Of a stretch of DNA of 64,000 bases, positions 22,491-34,799 are shown in pieces; the stretch's first letter is position 1; each line of letters begins with the position of its first letter. Origin of the DNA: Agrypnia vestita. Taxonomy: Eukaryota > Arthropoda > Insecta > Trichoptera > Phryganeidae. The DNA lies in the NCBI GenBank assembly GCA_016648135.1, contig JADDOH010024909.1:1-64000 (forward strand). Reading direction: 5' to 3'. The position numbers and the translations under genes were made by a program. The notes below the pieces were generated by a model. That model saw nothing but the letters and a program-made list of their open reading frames with translations. It did no database searches and had not been told where the DNA came from.

Positions 22491-23462
22491 GCCATCCGTG
22501 AAGAAAAGTTTCCATCCTAACCACTTTGATCCAATAATATTAATGAAATCTTTTTTGCCTTGAGGATTACTTTGACTCCAAGTGTGAATATTATTTTGGG
22601 GGAGAATGTATGGGATTTGAAGGGAGAGGAATATAGGGGTAAGAGGTTTTGTCTCAAAATTTTATTATCGTATGTCAGGAAAGTCTTGTAACTGTTGGTA
22701 AGTAAGGGTGGGCTTTATTTTTCCAGAACGAACTAATTCTAAGTTGTTGTTTAAGGATTCTAAGTTTTGGGAATAGGGGATGGTCACTTTGACGAGCATA
22801 TTTGATAAGAAATTTGTCCGAAGAGAACTGTCTTCGTAGTTGGACTGGGGGGTCAACAGTTTCTACCTGTAGCACGTTGATCGGGGAAGATCTCATTGCA
22901 CCAATTATTAACCTGAGACTTTGATATTGAATAAGGTCTAACCTTTGTAAATTTTTTTTGAGGTCGGTTCAATAATTAAGGATGCATAATCTAAATGGCT
23001 ACGGACATATGCATGATAGAAAGTTTTTTGTGTGGTTTGATGGCACCCCCACCACTCACGTGACACTGCTCTCATAGTATTTATACTCGCTTGGCCTCTA
23101 TTTACGATTTGATTTATTTGAGCGTTTCAAGTAAGTTTGGTATCTAAAATAACTCCCAAGAATCTTATTTGTGATTTGGCAGGAAGAATTTGATTCAGAT
23201 AAGTAACTTGTAAAGGAGGTACTTTCCGTTTTCTGGTAAAAATTATTGTATTGCTTTTTGTAGCGGACATTTCTAATCCGAGTTCCCTAAGCCAGTCGGC
23301 AAGATCGCCGACACTCTCTTTGAGAATTTTTTCCAGCTGTTCAAGAACCAGGCCCGAAATATTATGTTAAATCATCATAATCGTAGGACGACGCATGTGA
23401 TTTTTTTCAAGTTTGTAGGAGAGCCGTTTTGAAGATTTATTTACATAAAGACACATACTGTG

Positions 23463-23782
23463 CTATTCTGAAAATAGCAATATTGAGATGTCAGATCTTT
23501 ATCCCGATCTTGACAGGTATGTTTAGCCGCCATTGACATTGTATAGCCGCCAATTTCGATGTTTTAGGTTTGACATGTTTGAAATTAATGAATTCAATTA
23601 ATTAGAAAGCTTAAAACATAAGCAAATGTTAAGTTATTCACAATTACTAATAAAAAGCTTTCTAATTGATTGAATTCATTCATTTCAAACCTGTCAAACA
23701 TAAAATGTCAAAAAACTATTTCACAATGTTATACAATAACTGTCAAGATACAGAAATAACAATATTGTTTAGTTCAGAATAC
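23463..23782. mobile_element. palindromic MITE (family 2), copy 1
   Basis: The arms run from TATTCTGAAAATAGCAATAT to the inverted AATATTGTTTAGTTCAGAAT. They share TTTGACATGTTTGAAATTAATGAATTC on the left (in pieces) against GAATTCATTCATTTCAAACC and TGTCAAACATAAAATGTCAA on the right. The pair GACAGGTATG / ATAACTGTCAAGATACAGAA lies near each end. Related copies are at 60908-61232 and 62308-62425. Confidence 0.8.
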
Positions 23783-24264
23783 GGATGTTTACGTCATAGC
23801 TCGATAACTACAAAAGATTTTCCTTTGACACTTGGGCTAGTTATTTAAAGTTGATACCTTTCAAACCTCAAATATAGTCAGCGCAGTACAGTTTAGACGT
23901 TATTACACATGCTGCATTGTTCTACGATCGCAAATCAGAACCGTCGTTATATCGATTTTGTATAATGATGGTTAAATTAATTAAAAAAATACACTTTTTT
24001 AAACCATTAGATGGCTTCTTTTTTCACTTTTTTACGATCCAAAAAAGTCGATATGGAATTTTTTGCACATCCGTCATTGTTCTATGATCATGACGAAATA
24101 TGAATTGAATTGAAAAACACTGTTTTTTTCCTACTACCTATATATTTTATTAAAATGTTGGTACGTTTTTGAGATAACTCTCATTATCAATAACATATTT
24201 TCAACAAAATTAAAAAAATTACAGAAAGTATTTATGAAGATTGGCTGTTTGTAATTAAAAAAAA

Positions 24265-24325
24265 GTTTGTAAAGTGGTGGGGGTAAGGGCGGGGTTAGAA
24301 TGGATAGGAGTGGGGAGTTATGGTT
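24265..24325 (+). other. G-rich run (possible quadruplex)
   Basis: GTGGGGGTAAGGGCGGGG within an AT-rich intron, followed 20 bases later by another GGGG. Four G-tracts within about 45 bases could fold as a quadruplex on the plus strand. Pdp1 pre-mRNA would carry the C-rich complement. Confidence 0.4.
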
Positions 24326-24454
24326 GGTATTTGAATGTTAATTATGTTTTTATTATTTATTTTATTATTTTGAATTTCTTTTATTATGTATTTTAGTTAT
24401 GTAAACACTAATTTTATGTGCATAATATGCATTATAATCTTAAATTTAATATCT

Positions 24455-24592
24455 AATTAAGCGAAATGTTGTCCCAATGAAGTGATGTAATTTACTGGTA
24501 ATTCATTTGCTTGATTTCTGTACCTTGGGATTAGGCCCAAATAAGTGGCTATCCCAATTAAATGGTAGCCCAATTAAGCAGAATCGACTGTA
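24455..24592. mobile_element. possible pogo/Tigger-like element right end
   Basis: Read on the minus strand from 24592 the sequence is TACAGTCGATTCTGCTTAAT, then TTGGGCTACCATTTAATTGG and ACTTATTTGGGCC. This resembles Tigger-type termini (TA then CAGTCGATTCTGCTTA). The left end was not located. Confidence 0.35.
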
Positions 24593-25074
24593 TTCTCAAA
24601 TTGGTGATATATTATGTCTAACAGGATACTTTCATTCTTCCGGTTAGAATTTAGAGATATTTTGTGCACATTTTATTGCATTCTTTCAGTGCACTCTTTC
24701 AAAATGAGATAATACAGTTGTATACATAAAAAGATCGCACTTAGCGTCTACCCCAAATTTCATACTAGTCAGACATTATTTCTTAGAAATCACTTTGTTG
24801 TTTTATTTTTACCTTTGGGTTTTGCTACTGACTGTATTAACTACATGTTTGCAGTGTTTACAGTTTTAAAGGTCGCAACAGTTTTATACATATTAGCTGC
24901 AATTGTATACATATTGCTAAAAAATTATGGAATATTTGAATTAAATGTCTATTTCGATTAAATCGAAAATTATAACATTACCACAGGAATTTTTTTATAT
25001 ATTAGTATTTCCTGAGTGTAGGGTAAGGAAGTTACTTAAAAAATTTTGTGAAACTGACTCTCTGGAGTAGAAAC

Positions 25075-25720
25075 GAGAAAGCGATCGGAGGCGTATGACA
25101 ACTGTCAGAGAAATTAGATTATGAAGTTGGTGGTGCCGAATCGTTTTTGACCGCTACCATAGTACACAGTGAGGTACAATCTACAAGCAAACAAATAAAA
25201 TATTCACTGTCCAAGAGGCCACTGGTACAGAGTTTCAAAACGAAGGTTCTGCAAAAAACCCTTATTAACAGAAAAAATGAAGATTTGACTGTATTGGGCA
25301 AGTCTTCTTTACACGAATACACATGAAAATTAAATATTTGAGCATCGAGGACGAGTAATATTCTCTGATGAAAAAAAAATTCAATTTATTCGATCCTGAT
25401 TGGAAGAGGCTAGTTCACCGCAAAATTGGTGAAAATTAACTTAATTGCTTTAGCCGAACTGTGAAGCATTCCCCCTACATCATGATATAGGTTTGTATGA
25501 CGACTTACGATTTGGGTCTGCTGCACATTGTCCATAGTACTATGAAATCCATCCAGTAAAAATCGTTCTTTGAAGATCAAGTTTTAACAACTGAGGAAAT
25601 AACACAGTTTTATGCCATCGAGCTTGTTCTGTGAGTTTTTTATGACTTGATTTACTATATCCTGGTAAAAACTAGCCAAAAGCAGAAAAGAGTTGATAAA
25701 AAACTTAATTAATGTACGAA
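25075..25720 (+). pseudogene. Tc1-like transposase relic
   Basis: Pieces in changing frames follow the order of a Tc1 transposase: TSKQIKYSLSKRPLVQSFKT and KTLINRKNEDLTVLG before the core, then VIFSDEKKFNLFDPDWKRL (the first catalytic Asp in FSDEKKFNL) near 25350-25420, and GPLHIVHSTM near 25520. Later catalytic residues are not recognisable. Numerous stops show that it is old. It lies antisense within a Pdp1 intron. Confidence 0.65.
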
Positions 25721-25984
25721 GAATGAAATATCTATAGATATTATTAATTCTTTATGTTTCCCTACCAAAAATAATTTCATTATTCATAAAGAACAAGGCG
25801 ATATAACTAAATAATTGGCTATCGTCTGTAGTAGCCGTTGCGCGGCAAATTTAATCTAATATTATCAAGGTGTCTAGTAGCTAGAAGTACGAGACGTTAC
25901 ACTCTGGCTGAAATAAGATAATCTAATAAGATCTAAAGAGATTCGTGTTTAGACCATTGAATATTTTTGATAGAAAATGATGAA

Positions 25985-26545
25985 ATTTTTGTATAAACGT
26001 TTTTGTGATTTTTTGGGACAAAATTAGTGAAAAAGTTAAACTACCGTTACAGTAACTTGTACCAATAATGAAAAATTCATTTGTTTTAATGTAAGTCGAA
26101 ATAGAAATTGAAAATATAATTTTTCACAAGGTTTTTATCATTTTATTTAATTTGTTTTGCAGTGAATGAATTTTTATAAAAAAATTTAGTTGCCTGTCTT
26201 GATTATGAGTCGAAAATGTTCAAGCAATTATGACTGAATATCAATAGTCATCAAGATATGCAGTATTTTGCATTTTTTAAAAATATTTTCTACTTATTTT
26301 CTAGAAAAAGTTGAACTATATTTACAGTAACTTATATTTATTATGAAAAATTAATTTGTTTCAATACAAGTTAAATAAGATGATAAAAATCTTGAAAATA
26401 TTCCAATAGGATTTTTCCAATTAGAATTGCAGGGTATTCATTATTTTATTTTACTTGTGTAAAAGGGAATATTTTTTTATATTTGATATGAGTTATTATA
26501 GTAAAATTATACTATAGTTTATTTTTACTATAGTAAGACAGCCTG
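25985..26545. mobile_element. CAG..CTG foldback element, rearranged copy
   Basis: Family blocks are present but out of the usual order: TTACAGTAACTTGTACC and AATGAAAAATTCATTTGTTT (26040-26090), AAGGTTTTTATCATTTTATTT (26128-26150), then a second arm beginning GCCTGTCTTGATTATGAGTC (26191) through to TTTTATTTTACTTGTGTAAA (about 26440). This looks like two partial copies joined. Confidence 0.6.
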
Positions 26546-27124
26546 TATAGGCGTATAGGTATGATTATATATTTTCTTTTTTTTATTTCTTTACTCTTAT
26601 TTAATTCTTAAGATGATTGTTTTTAGTTTTTAAAATACTTGTAAAAAACTATGTACCTAAGTTATTTAATTTTTGTACCCGAAGATTAATTTTTTATCAT
26701 AAAAATATTTTTATAAACTCTGTTAATCGGTGATGAAATAATTGCCGATTAAAAATTTTTATATTGTTAAATTTGGTGTCGTAGTAAAGGTCTCGAGAAG
26801 TGATACGGAATTATTGTTAATTCTAAAAATATATTTGTTTCCATTATTGTTGGTTAATTAGTATTTACATATTTTCTAAAATATATTTAATTCATATTCC
26901 TTACTCAAAACATCCAGTAAATTTTAATTCTTAAAATATTTTTGCTTGTAGTTAAAATTATTAATCACAAGTAAAATATTTATAATATAATATATTTTAA
27001 TGTTTAATTTTCAATCGCAGTATTGTTCGCAAAGAGTTAAGTCTGCAAGTCGAGGCATGTACGTCCGCGTGTGTTTTCCTCGAGTAGGCTCCGTTGCAAA
27101 ATCGACTCTATCCGGCGGTGGGTA

Positions 27125-27345
27125 GCAAAACCGCCACGATGCAATAAACGTATCTTTATATTGTGGAAACAACAAAGAAAATCTTGAAAAAAAAAAAAAA
27201 ATTGATATGCAGATTTTAACACATCCTTAATATGTATCAAGTAAAATAATAAAAAAACAGGAAAAAGTGTAAGGGAAATATTTAAAACGTTTTTTTTATT
27301 ACTGAACAATTCACATATATGCAACATGGCGGTTTTGCATCCAGA
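27125..27345. repeat. short inverted repeat flanking ~180 bp
   Basis: GCAAAACCGCCACGATGCA at 27127-27145 is nearly the reverse complement of TGCAACATGGCGGTTTTGC at 27319-27337. It may mark a small MITE with an A-tract in the middle. Confidence 0.45.
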
Positions 27346-28034
27346 CACCACATATAAAGAATATTAATCTGAGCTAATTTATCAAAACTGCGTTATTTTC
27401 TATGAACTAGGAAATGCGATGCTCTTGTTCGTCACTCTTGGTTCTGACTAGCGAGTGACATTAGTTTTATCTAAAAAGTTGAAATATAAATACATAGTGT
27501 AAAGAGTAAAAGTAGGTGTTTATTTTTTGACATTTTGACGGACCATTTTATTAGGTAAGTACAAATTTATTTTAACTATCTGTGCTACACACTCTCCTCT
27601 ATTACTATATTTTTCTCTCTCTGCTATCTCTATAACATTTGTTTGTAAGTTTATACGTTTGTATCGGGGTAATCTTTGGAACTAATTATACTCTATCGAT
27701 TAAATTTTAATACGGAGATAATATAGATCCCGAGGAAATAGATAGATTACTTACTTTTTAATGCGAGAAAAATCTCATTCCCACGGGAACGAGTGGGTGA
27801 TTGTGATCACAAGGTTATAAATAAAAAAATTCACAAATATTCTGCTGCCATACCAGTGTTACCTACATTTTTTGATCTTCCTTCCCATGTTTAATGCTAT
27901 ACCAAATATATTGCGTTTTTGGTCGTCCTCGCTGCATAGCGTTATAATGAAATTTTATTGTAATCATACAGATATTTAATTTGTTGCAGATTTTATTGAT
28001 TACTACTTAACTGATTAGTACAAAATCTCTGAAC

Positions 28035-30706
28035 ACGTTGATCTTATCAAAAGAAAACCATCTGGGTCAAAATATAGAAAACGGAAAGCAGAAAAAGAAA
28101 AGGAATTTCAAAAAACAAAAAAGTTTATGAATATATATATAAATATATCACAACAAAAAATCAAGACCTGAATATGGCATCTGCATCTGGAATACAAACG
28201 AATTCATCGATAGTGGAGCCTCTGTCTGGCAAGTCAGATCAGATAGCTGCTGAAAAGATTGTGGACGAAGTTTCCCGAAGTGAAGGAACAAGTTATGCTA
28301 CAATTATAGATACTGCTCAGGATGACTCCATTGGTGATGTACAACAAATACAAATTCTAGATGAAGTTAGTACTGTTGTCCCGAATAGCGGATCCAGCCA
28401 CTTGGCCACTCATTCGAAATAGCAAAATAATTGATCATATGATAACTAGTGGCCCAGTGCAAATCGCACATTGATAATTATCCGAAGAATGATACAGGGC
28501 GACATTTAATAAAAAAACTAGCAAACAATGAAACAATTCAATTAATATTCAGTTAATATACTCCGTTTCTAAGGATCGAGTTTATTGTTTTTGTTGCTGG
28601 CTATTTGATAGTAGCTCAACGTCGAGTTTAGTATCTGAAGGATATAACAACTGGAAACACTTGTCTGCTAATGTTAAAAAATCATGAGAATAGCACCTCA
28701 CATAAGAAGTTTTAACTTTCATGGATTGATACTGAACTCGATTAAAAACAGGAAAAACAATAGATTGCCAAGAGCAACATTTGATTAGACAGAATAATGT
28801 TTTGCCGAGATTGATGCATATTACTCTTTATTTAGCTGAAAACAATATGGCGTTCAGAGATACTTCTGACAAACTATATACGCCAAATAACGGAAAGTTC
28901 TTGGGCTTAGTACAACTACTAGCCAAATTTGATCTAGTCATGCAGGAGCACTTGCGATTAGCTATGAAGGGTGATGTTTCAGACCACTACTGCGGAAAAG
29001 ACATTTAAAATGAATTAATAGAGTTGATAGGCGAAAAAGTAAAGTCAGAAATCCTATTTCGCGTAAAGAAATCAAAATATTATTCTATTATAGCTGACTG
29101 TACTCCGGATATTAGTCATGTAGAACAACTTTCACTGACAATACTATTTGTCGATTTATCATCAGATGACGATAAAATATCAGTAAAAGAGCATTTCATA
29201 GAATTTGTACCTGTAAATGAGTCGACTGGTAAAATCTGTCTGAAGTTATTATTGATGTTTTAAATAAACACGGACTGAAATTGAACGACTGTAGGGGTCA
29301 GGATTATGACAACGGGGCGAATATGAAAGGGAAAAATATTGGGGTTCAAAGGAGGATTCTGGACATAAATCCCTTAGCTGTTTATGTACCTTGTGGCTAT
29401 CATAGCTACAATCTTGTACTATGCGATGCCGTTAAGTCATCCGTAAAATCAGTCACTTTGTTTGGGGTACTTCAGAGGTTGTTCACATTGTTTTCAGCTT
29501 CTGTTCATCGATGGAAAATTCTAACCGATCGCTTGGGATTATATACTACAAAAAAGCTCTGTGACACCCGTTGGGAAGTGACAAGCAGTGTTAAAGCAGT
29601 CCGTTATCAAATTAGTGCCGTCCATGACGCTTTAATTACTTTAGCTATTGAAACTTAGAAAAATGATGTTCAAGTCTCTCATGAGGCTACTACTCTAGCC
29701 AAACAGTTAAAAGATTTCAGCTTCATAGTTTCATTGGTTGTTTGGTATGACATACTTTTTCAAATTAATGTTATTAGTAAATCTCTATAATCAACAGATA
29801 TAGAAATGAATAAAAATGAAAAAATGCTGCACTTTCTTGGAAGAATATAGAAATACTGGCTTTTAAAGTGCCATTTTAACTGCGAAGGAATTGGCTGAAG
29901 AACTAGAAATTGAACCTGTGTTTAGAGCCACAACAAGAATTCAATTTGTTAAGCGTCAAGCTGGTGAAACTGCCCGCGACGAGCCTATAACTTCTCCAGA
30001 AAAAGAATTTGAAGTTGAATTTTTCAACTCTCTCTTGGACCCTACATTAATTTCAGTTAATGAAAAATTTGAACACTTAATGAGTATGTACTCAGAATCT
30101 TGGTCTTTTTTGTATAACCTGACCTTGTCAAACCTTGTCTCCAATTGATTATTAAATCTCCAAATTAACTGTACACTCTAAGTCTGATATAGATGATTGT
30201 ATGTTGTGTGATGAACTCGTAAGTCTGAAATCTTTTTTGCCTAATCAGAATGTGGTTACCCCTACTTATGTTTTAAATTTTATTAAAGATCGCAACTTAC
30301 AAGAACTGTATCCAAATGTGTGGATAGCATTGCTTATATTATTGAATAAACATGTAACGGTTGCTGGTGGGGAGAGGAGTTGTTCTTAGCTTAAGCTGAT
30401 AAAAACCTATTTACGATCGACAATAACTCAATCTAGATTAACAAACTTGGCAACTTTGTCAATCGAAAATGAAATTGCTGAAAACATCAATTTTGATAAC
30501 CTAATATGTAAAAGAGTTCGCCGAAAGAAAGGCTAGAAAAGTGAAATTTAATTAGTTTTTATAAATAAATAGTTTTTTTTTAATAAACGGTTATTCAATT
30601 ATCACCCGTTGCCTTTTTTCGTATTCGTATATAATTGAATTGCAGTTAGGGGGCGCCGTAGAAATCTCGCCCGGGGCGCTGCTAGTGCTAAAACCGGCAC
30701 TGATAA
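28035..30706 (+). mobile_element. hAT-superfamily transposon (ZMYM/TTF zinc-finger type), decayed
   Basis: It starts with KRKPSGSKYRKRKAEKEKE (from ~28050), a typical N-terminal tract of this group, and ends in a hAT dimerisation domain. The right terminus at ~30690-30706 is, read inward on the minus strand, CAGTGCCGGTTTTAGCACTA, a canonical hAT end. GCGCCCCGGGCGAGATTT follows, a sequence common next to such ends. No matching left terminus was seen before 28035, so the 5' end is lost or diverged. The element lies antisense to Pdp1 within its largest intron. Confidence 0.8.
28050..30540 (+). pseudogene. hAT-type transposase (DUF4371-like, C-terminal dimerisation), broken
   Basis: Successive open fragments fit one ancestral protein of about 700-800 residues. 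These are an N-terminal acidic part (28174-28422); RQNNVLPRLMHITLYLAENN then a KFLGLVQLLAKFD block (28790-29008); KSKYYSIIADCTPDISHVEQ (29024-29263, catalytic Asp region); CRGQDYDNGANMKGKNIGVQ and a VPCGYHSYNLVLCDAVK block (29281-29658); FVKRQAGETARDEPI (29891-30148); and the dimerisation end VTVAGGERSCS, then LKLIKTYLRSTITQSRL and LATLSIENEIAE (30350-30510). At least five frame breaks separate them. It is not a host gene, although domesticated relatives exist. Confidence 0.85.
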
Positions 30707-32526
30707 TGGAATTTCACATTAGTTCTTATGAAGACAAGTTGCACTTTGCATTTCATTATTTCACAACAATATTTGCGTTATCTAACTAATAATTACTAGG
30801 CCATGCTGCTGAGATTGGGTCTTCCGATGTCATTGTTTATTTTGTTACTTTGCCAGACGCTGAAGACGAAACTTCTGATGTCAATAGGTATGAGAACGAA
30901 TTTACATATGAAATGTAGGGAATCCAAATATTAATGTCTTCCTGTCTGTCGTTGTGTCTAAAAATCTTTTCACTAATTCTCTGAATCCGAAAACAGAGTC
31001 AATACATCATGATATAAAGGTTAAAGTATGCTTTAATTTTTTTTGCAGTGCGAATTACTCTTTTAAAGCGTACTTACCTTTAAATCATTTAAATATTGAC
31101 TGTATTCGGGCAGTTAAATGAATTAAAATAGAATAAACCTTAAAGCTTAACGGTACTTTCAGTATTGATTGAGCACAATAGCAGTGTATTCATCATACAT
31201 ATCTGTGCAAACCAGATTCTCTTAACCTCGTTATTTAGTATTTTGATGCAAAAATTATGTTATAATGTTATCATATAGCAGTGAATTATAAATTGAATTT
31301 ACTTTATTTTTGGAAAACTTAGAGTGTGCTTAAATTTCACAAATGCCATTTCCCACGAAATGCTTATAAGTAGTACATGATACTGGTTTCATTCTTTACT
31401 CATGGAGGTATTATGTACCATAGTTAAATTAAATCATAATAATAATATAATAATGTCTATGAAAAAATGTGTCCCCGCAGACCATAGGTTCGATATTTTT
31501 TGACATGTCCATGCAGAACCATGCACATCAGATATTGTAGATATTGTTAAGTTGAAGAGCGGTATACATAACATGTTCTTAGTCATTGAAACACAAGCAA
31601 AAATCTTAAGTGTTTTGTTAAATTCTTTAAGCCTTTTTTAAGCAACTGATTACATATTTGATTTCATTTTACTGATATTGCAATTTACTAGGTATCATCT
31701 TCCAAGCCCAACCTCATGAAATTTGTACTTATTATTTTTATTGTATTTTTATTTGTATTTTTACATATGTGCGAGTTACTTTGTATAAGATATTTCAATC
31801 ATCATTGGTGAATAAACTTCAATCTGGGCAATGATAATGATGATTTAGTGTCTTATAACTATTGTGACTATTGGTTGGTAGAATTTGTCCATTCCATTTT
31901 GGAAAGAAAAAGGGAACCGAGAGGAAAGAGTAGTAACGGATACAAGCAGATATATTCCTAGCCCGCAACCCACACTTCTATTTACCAATTTTATCAAAAT
32001 TTCGCAAATATAAAGAGCATAATCATAATAAGATTTGTATTGAATTTTAAAAAATACCAGTATAGGTCGCTTGGAAAATTTTTGTATTAAGAGTATAGAA
32101 TAATATAGATTTTTTTATTAATATAAAATGTTTTTTTGCTAAGTCATAGGTTTTAAATATGTATGTATGAAACTAAAAACGCAAGCAAAATAAATAAACC
32201 AGGTATATAAGTACATAACTCTTAATGACTAAAATACAAGCACCACATTTTTATATAATACAAGAAAAAGAATAAGAAGATATATGTTAATCGCACACCT
32301 TATAAAAATATAGCTGATGATAATTTATTAATTTATTTATATCCAGAGACTCTAAAGCATATTTTCCCGTATTTTCTATAAAGTATGCAATAAACACAAT
32401 TTAATCTTAATCTTTTCTAAATTATAACTAGTCTAATTTTACTATCTCAGAATGTCAATATAAAGAAGGTGAATATTATATTGAAAATTATTTGTTTTCG
32501 AAAATGTTTTTCATAAAAATAATCAC
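30707..32526. other. intronic AT-rich stretch, nothing recognised
   Basis: No coding exon, RNA gene or clear repeat could be supported between the hAT right end and the PAR-region exon. Confidence 0.5.
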
Positions 32527-32630
32527 CTGCTTCTTTGACTTCTTTACCATGGGCTGCGGCTTGAGTTCCTCGTCTGAAAATGCTCTGGTTCGGGGGTCAA
32601 AATCACGTCCAGAAGATGCCATCGAAAATG
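32527..32630 (-). CDS. Pdp1: Pdp1 exon: PAR region
   Basis: 104 bp bounded on the minus strand by GAATTGCAG/CA and CAG/GTGATT. It enters with two bases completing a Thr codon (A from the previous exon plus CA) and leaves in phase 0. The peptide is FSMASSGRDFDPRTRAFSDE followed by ELKPQPMVKKSKKQ. This proline-and-acid-rich segment (FDPRxxxFSxEELKPQPMxKK) is the hallmark of the PAR subfamily and distinguishes these proteins from C/EBP and NFIL3 relatives. It supports DNA-binding specificity next to the basic region. On the plus strand the same bases open a frame beginning MGCGLSSS, which is a shadow. A PAR-type site, ATTACATAAT, lies at 32713-32722 just upstream in the intron. Confidence 0.96.
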
Positions 32631-34799
32631 CTGCAATTCAAAGCACACCATTTTGTTTTAATACATTTGAAATACAGTTTTGAAGAATTTTGGTTGTGTG
32701 AAAAAAATATAAATTACATAATTTCTTTCAAACATTATCAAAATTATTAACAGAATAAATTAATAAATTTAAGCAGAAACAGATAGTATTATATTATTAC
32801 TTCAATGTGATGGTAGGTCGCCAATATAAATATTGTGTGCAAAATAATAAAATAGTTTTAATAAAGATGTAAGAGTGAAAAGATTTAATATTTATTTATA
32901 TAGTAATTATTAATATGTGTATTTAAAAAATAAACAATTTATTTAAAATTTAAACTGTACATTTTCATTTTATTTATATAAAATTATTTTAAAAGAAAAT
33001 ATAAAAGATCCATTATTTACAAAAAATTTTATCTTTATAATAAGTAATGTAGTTGGAGTCCCTCACTAAATTAGCGAATACGCTGCAGGCATGAGAAAGA
33101 AAAAATATATCCTGCTTCTGACATATTCGCCCTTTATTCTAATACATTTTTCAGATCTACGAACTAACAACTCTATGCCCTGATGAAAATATTCTAAAGA
33201 TTTATCTTCAAAATGAGTTGAAATAATAGTCTAGAACTCTGGAACAAACTTGTAAATTTGCAATTACAGAGCTCAGCTTTCAAATTTAGAAACAGGTAGT
33301 GCGGATGGTTGTTTTCAGTTCAGCGCATTCTCAGATAGCATCCTTGTCGTGAACCTTGAATTGTCATGAACCATAGGACTCATTGTTGGATTTTCCCATA
33401 CCAGTTCTCTTTAATTTTTTCTTTTCATCTACCTAATGGGATTTGCAATATAACTTCTTTCTTTAAATCATGAGAATCTCTCTAAAATCTCTAAAAACAA
33501 TATAATTTACTTTCATTGATGGAGAGACCATTGCTTTTCTCGGTTTCTTTCTTGGAGGTACTTCACATCCATCATGCACTGTCCTCAATCACATGAAGAA
33601 AGACCAAGCGATCCTCATGAAGTACGATATCAACAGTTTCCTGCCAAAAGGATTTATCCAGTTTTTAAAGATCATGAACTCTCATTTTAATTCCTCGTTG
33701 AAGAAAAATACATCACAGTCTAATAAAAATATCTGAACATGTTTTTTACTCAGACACTTTTATATAAATAGGACAAGGAAAGAAACTTCTGACATGGAGA
33801 TATGAAGAGTGGGAAAGTAAAACAGCATTACATTATCAAAGCTAGCATGTTCGCAAAGTTGTCAGATTAAATCATTATGGCAGTTGCTCATATTATGTGG
33901 GTATATATCAGAAAGCTGAATTAATACAGACTTCCCTATTGATCCAAAGGTCGAAGATCTAACTATCTACTGGCTCACCTGATGACCAATTCCTTAATAG
34001 TTGACATTTCGTTTTATTTAAAATATTTGCATAAATACACATCTGTGTTATATTGGATAAGGAAAGATTCCGTTTTAAAATTATTATCCTACCAGTACTG
34101 AAAATATTTTCACAATTGAATTAATCAATGGAAGTATTATTATCATATATGTACTTATATTAACAATATGAAGGAAAAAACATGTTTATTTTAAAAGATA
34201 TGGACAAAAATTAATTAAAAACGGTTCAGTATTAATGGAAGCAATTTAAAAGAAAATTAAGCAAAATAGATACAATTTTTATTTAAGTAAATGTGGATAG
34301 TAAGGGACATGTGATGGAAAATGTAACAAAAGTGAAAGTTTTGCCAAAAGTCATATATATATGTATGTAGAGTACTGAATATTTCCTTATTGGTTTAAGA
34401 TGATAATTGAATTAGTGTTTGAACTGAAACACAACTGTTACTGAGCCTTTTTCCGATTCTGTAGCACTGAACACTATGGTCATTTTAATATTTCAAAATA
34501 TTTCAATCAAGGTTGCTATCTGCTTAGCTAACATGATTTTATTGCCGTTATATAATATTTTACTTTTCATCAACTGTGACACTCACATTTATTAGTGTTG
34601 GAACCAGTAAATAGAATGATTGACACCTGAAATTATGATTTGTTATAAAATATTCAAATAGAACATTAAACTATCTGACTCCCCCAGTCTATATTTGAGT
34701 GTTACATATATAACATATTAGCAGCATTTTATCATCAATACATATTAAAAATATATATTGTTTTCCAGATACTTACATATTACAGAGGTATACAAGTAT

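Larger units (their letters stand above)
21600..23420 (-). mobile_element. non-LTR retrotransposon with RNase H (I/jockey group), 5'-truncated
   Basis: Reading the minus strand, the order is: reverse-transcriptase thumb and tail (from ~23400; RKRKVPPLQVTYL, then SQIRFLGVILDTKL, and AYVRSHLDYAS-like sequence), then LVKVTIPYSQNLESL and KIKPTLTYQQLQDFPDIR. RNase H follows (22484-22215: MDSSTYTGAATFCD, SSIFTAEAVALLETL, LILTDSL). Last comes a Cys/His end (22068-21817: CRMRVGHCCMNSHLF, CECRMDKGHLDHI). RNase H on a non-LTR element is typical of the I, Loner or Ingi groups. Multiple stops and shifts break the frame. The catalytic YADD box and the endonuclease are missing. Confidence 0.85.
20148..32526 (-). 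other. Pdp1: Pdp1 intron (12.4 kb) before the basic-region exon
   Basis: Bounded by donor GTGATT at 32526 and acceptor TTTAG at 20148 on the minus strand. It is filled with relics of mariner, a non-LTR element, Tc1-like and hAT transposons and MITEs, described separately. The remaining stretches (about 26550-28030 and 30710-32526) are AT-rich without recognisable genes. Both hAT and Tc1 relics lie in the orientation opposite to Pdp1. Confidence 0.9.

Noticed and set aside
23057..23062. Single CACGTG sites (also at 41400, 56364 and 63343) as clock elements
   Set aside because: A handful are expected by chance in 64 kb of this composition; only the adjacent pair at 49460 stands out.
27037..27351. 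104-codon minus-strand frame
   Set aside because: It runs through an A-tract translated as poly-Phe and between inverted repeats; no domain and no conserved pattern.
32492..32683. Plus-strand frame with MGCGLSSSS, resembling an N-myristoylation signal
   Set aside because: It is the antisense shadow of the Pdp1 PAR exon, whose minus-strand translation matches the family and has correct splice sites.
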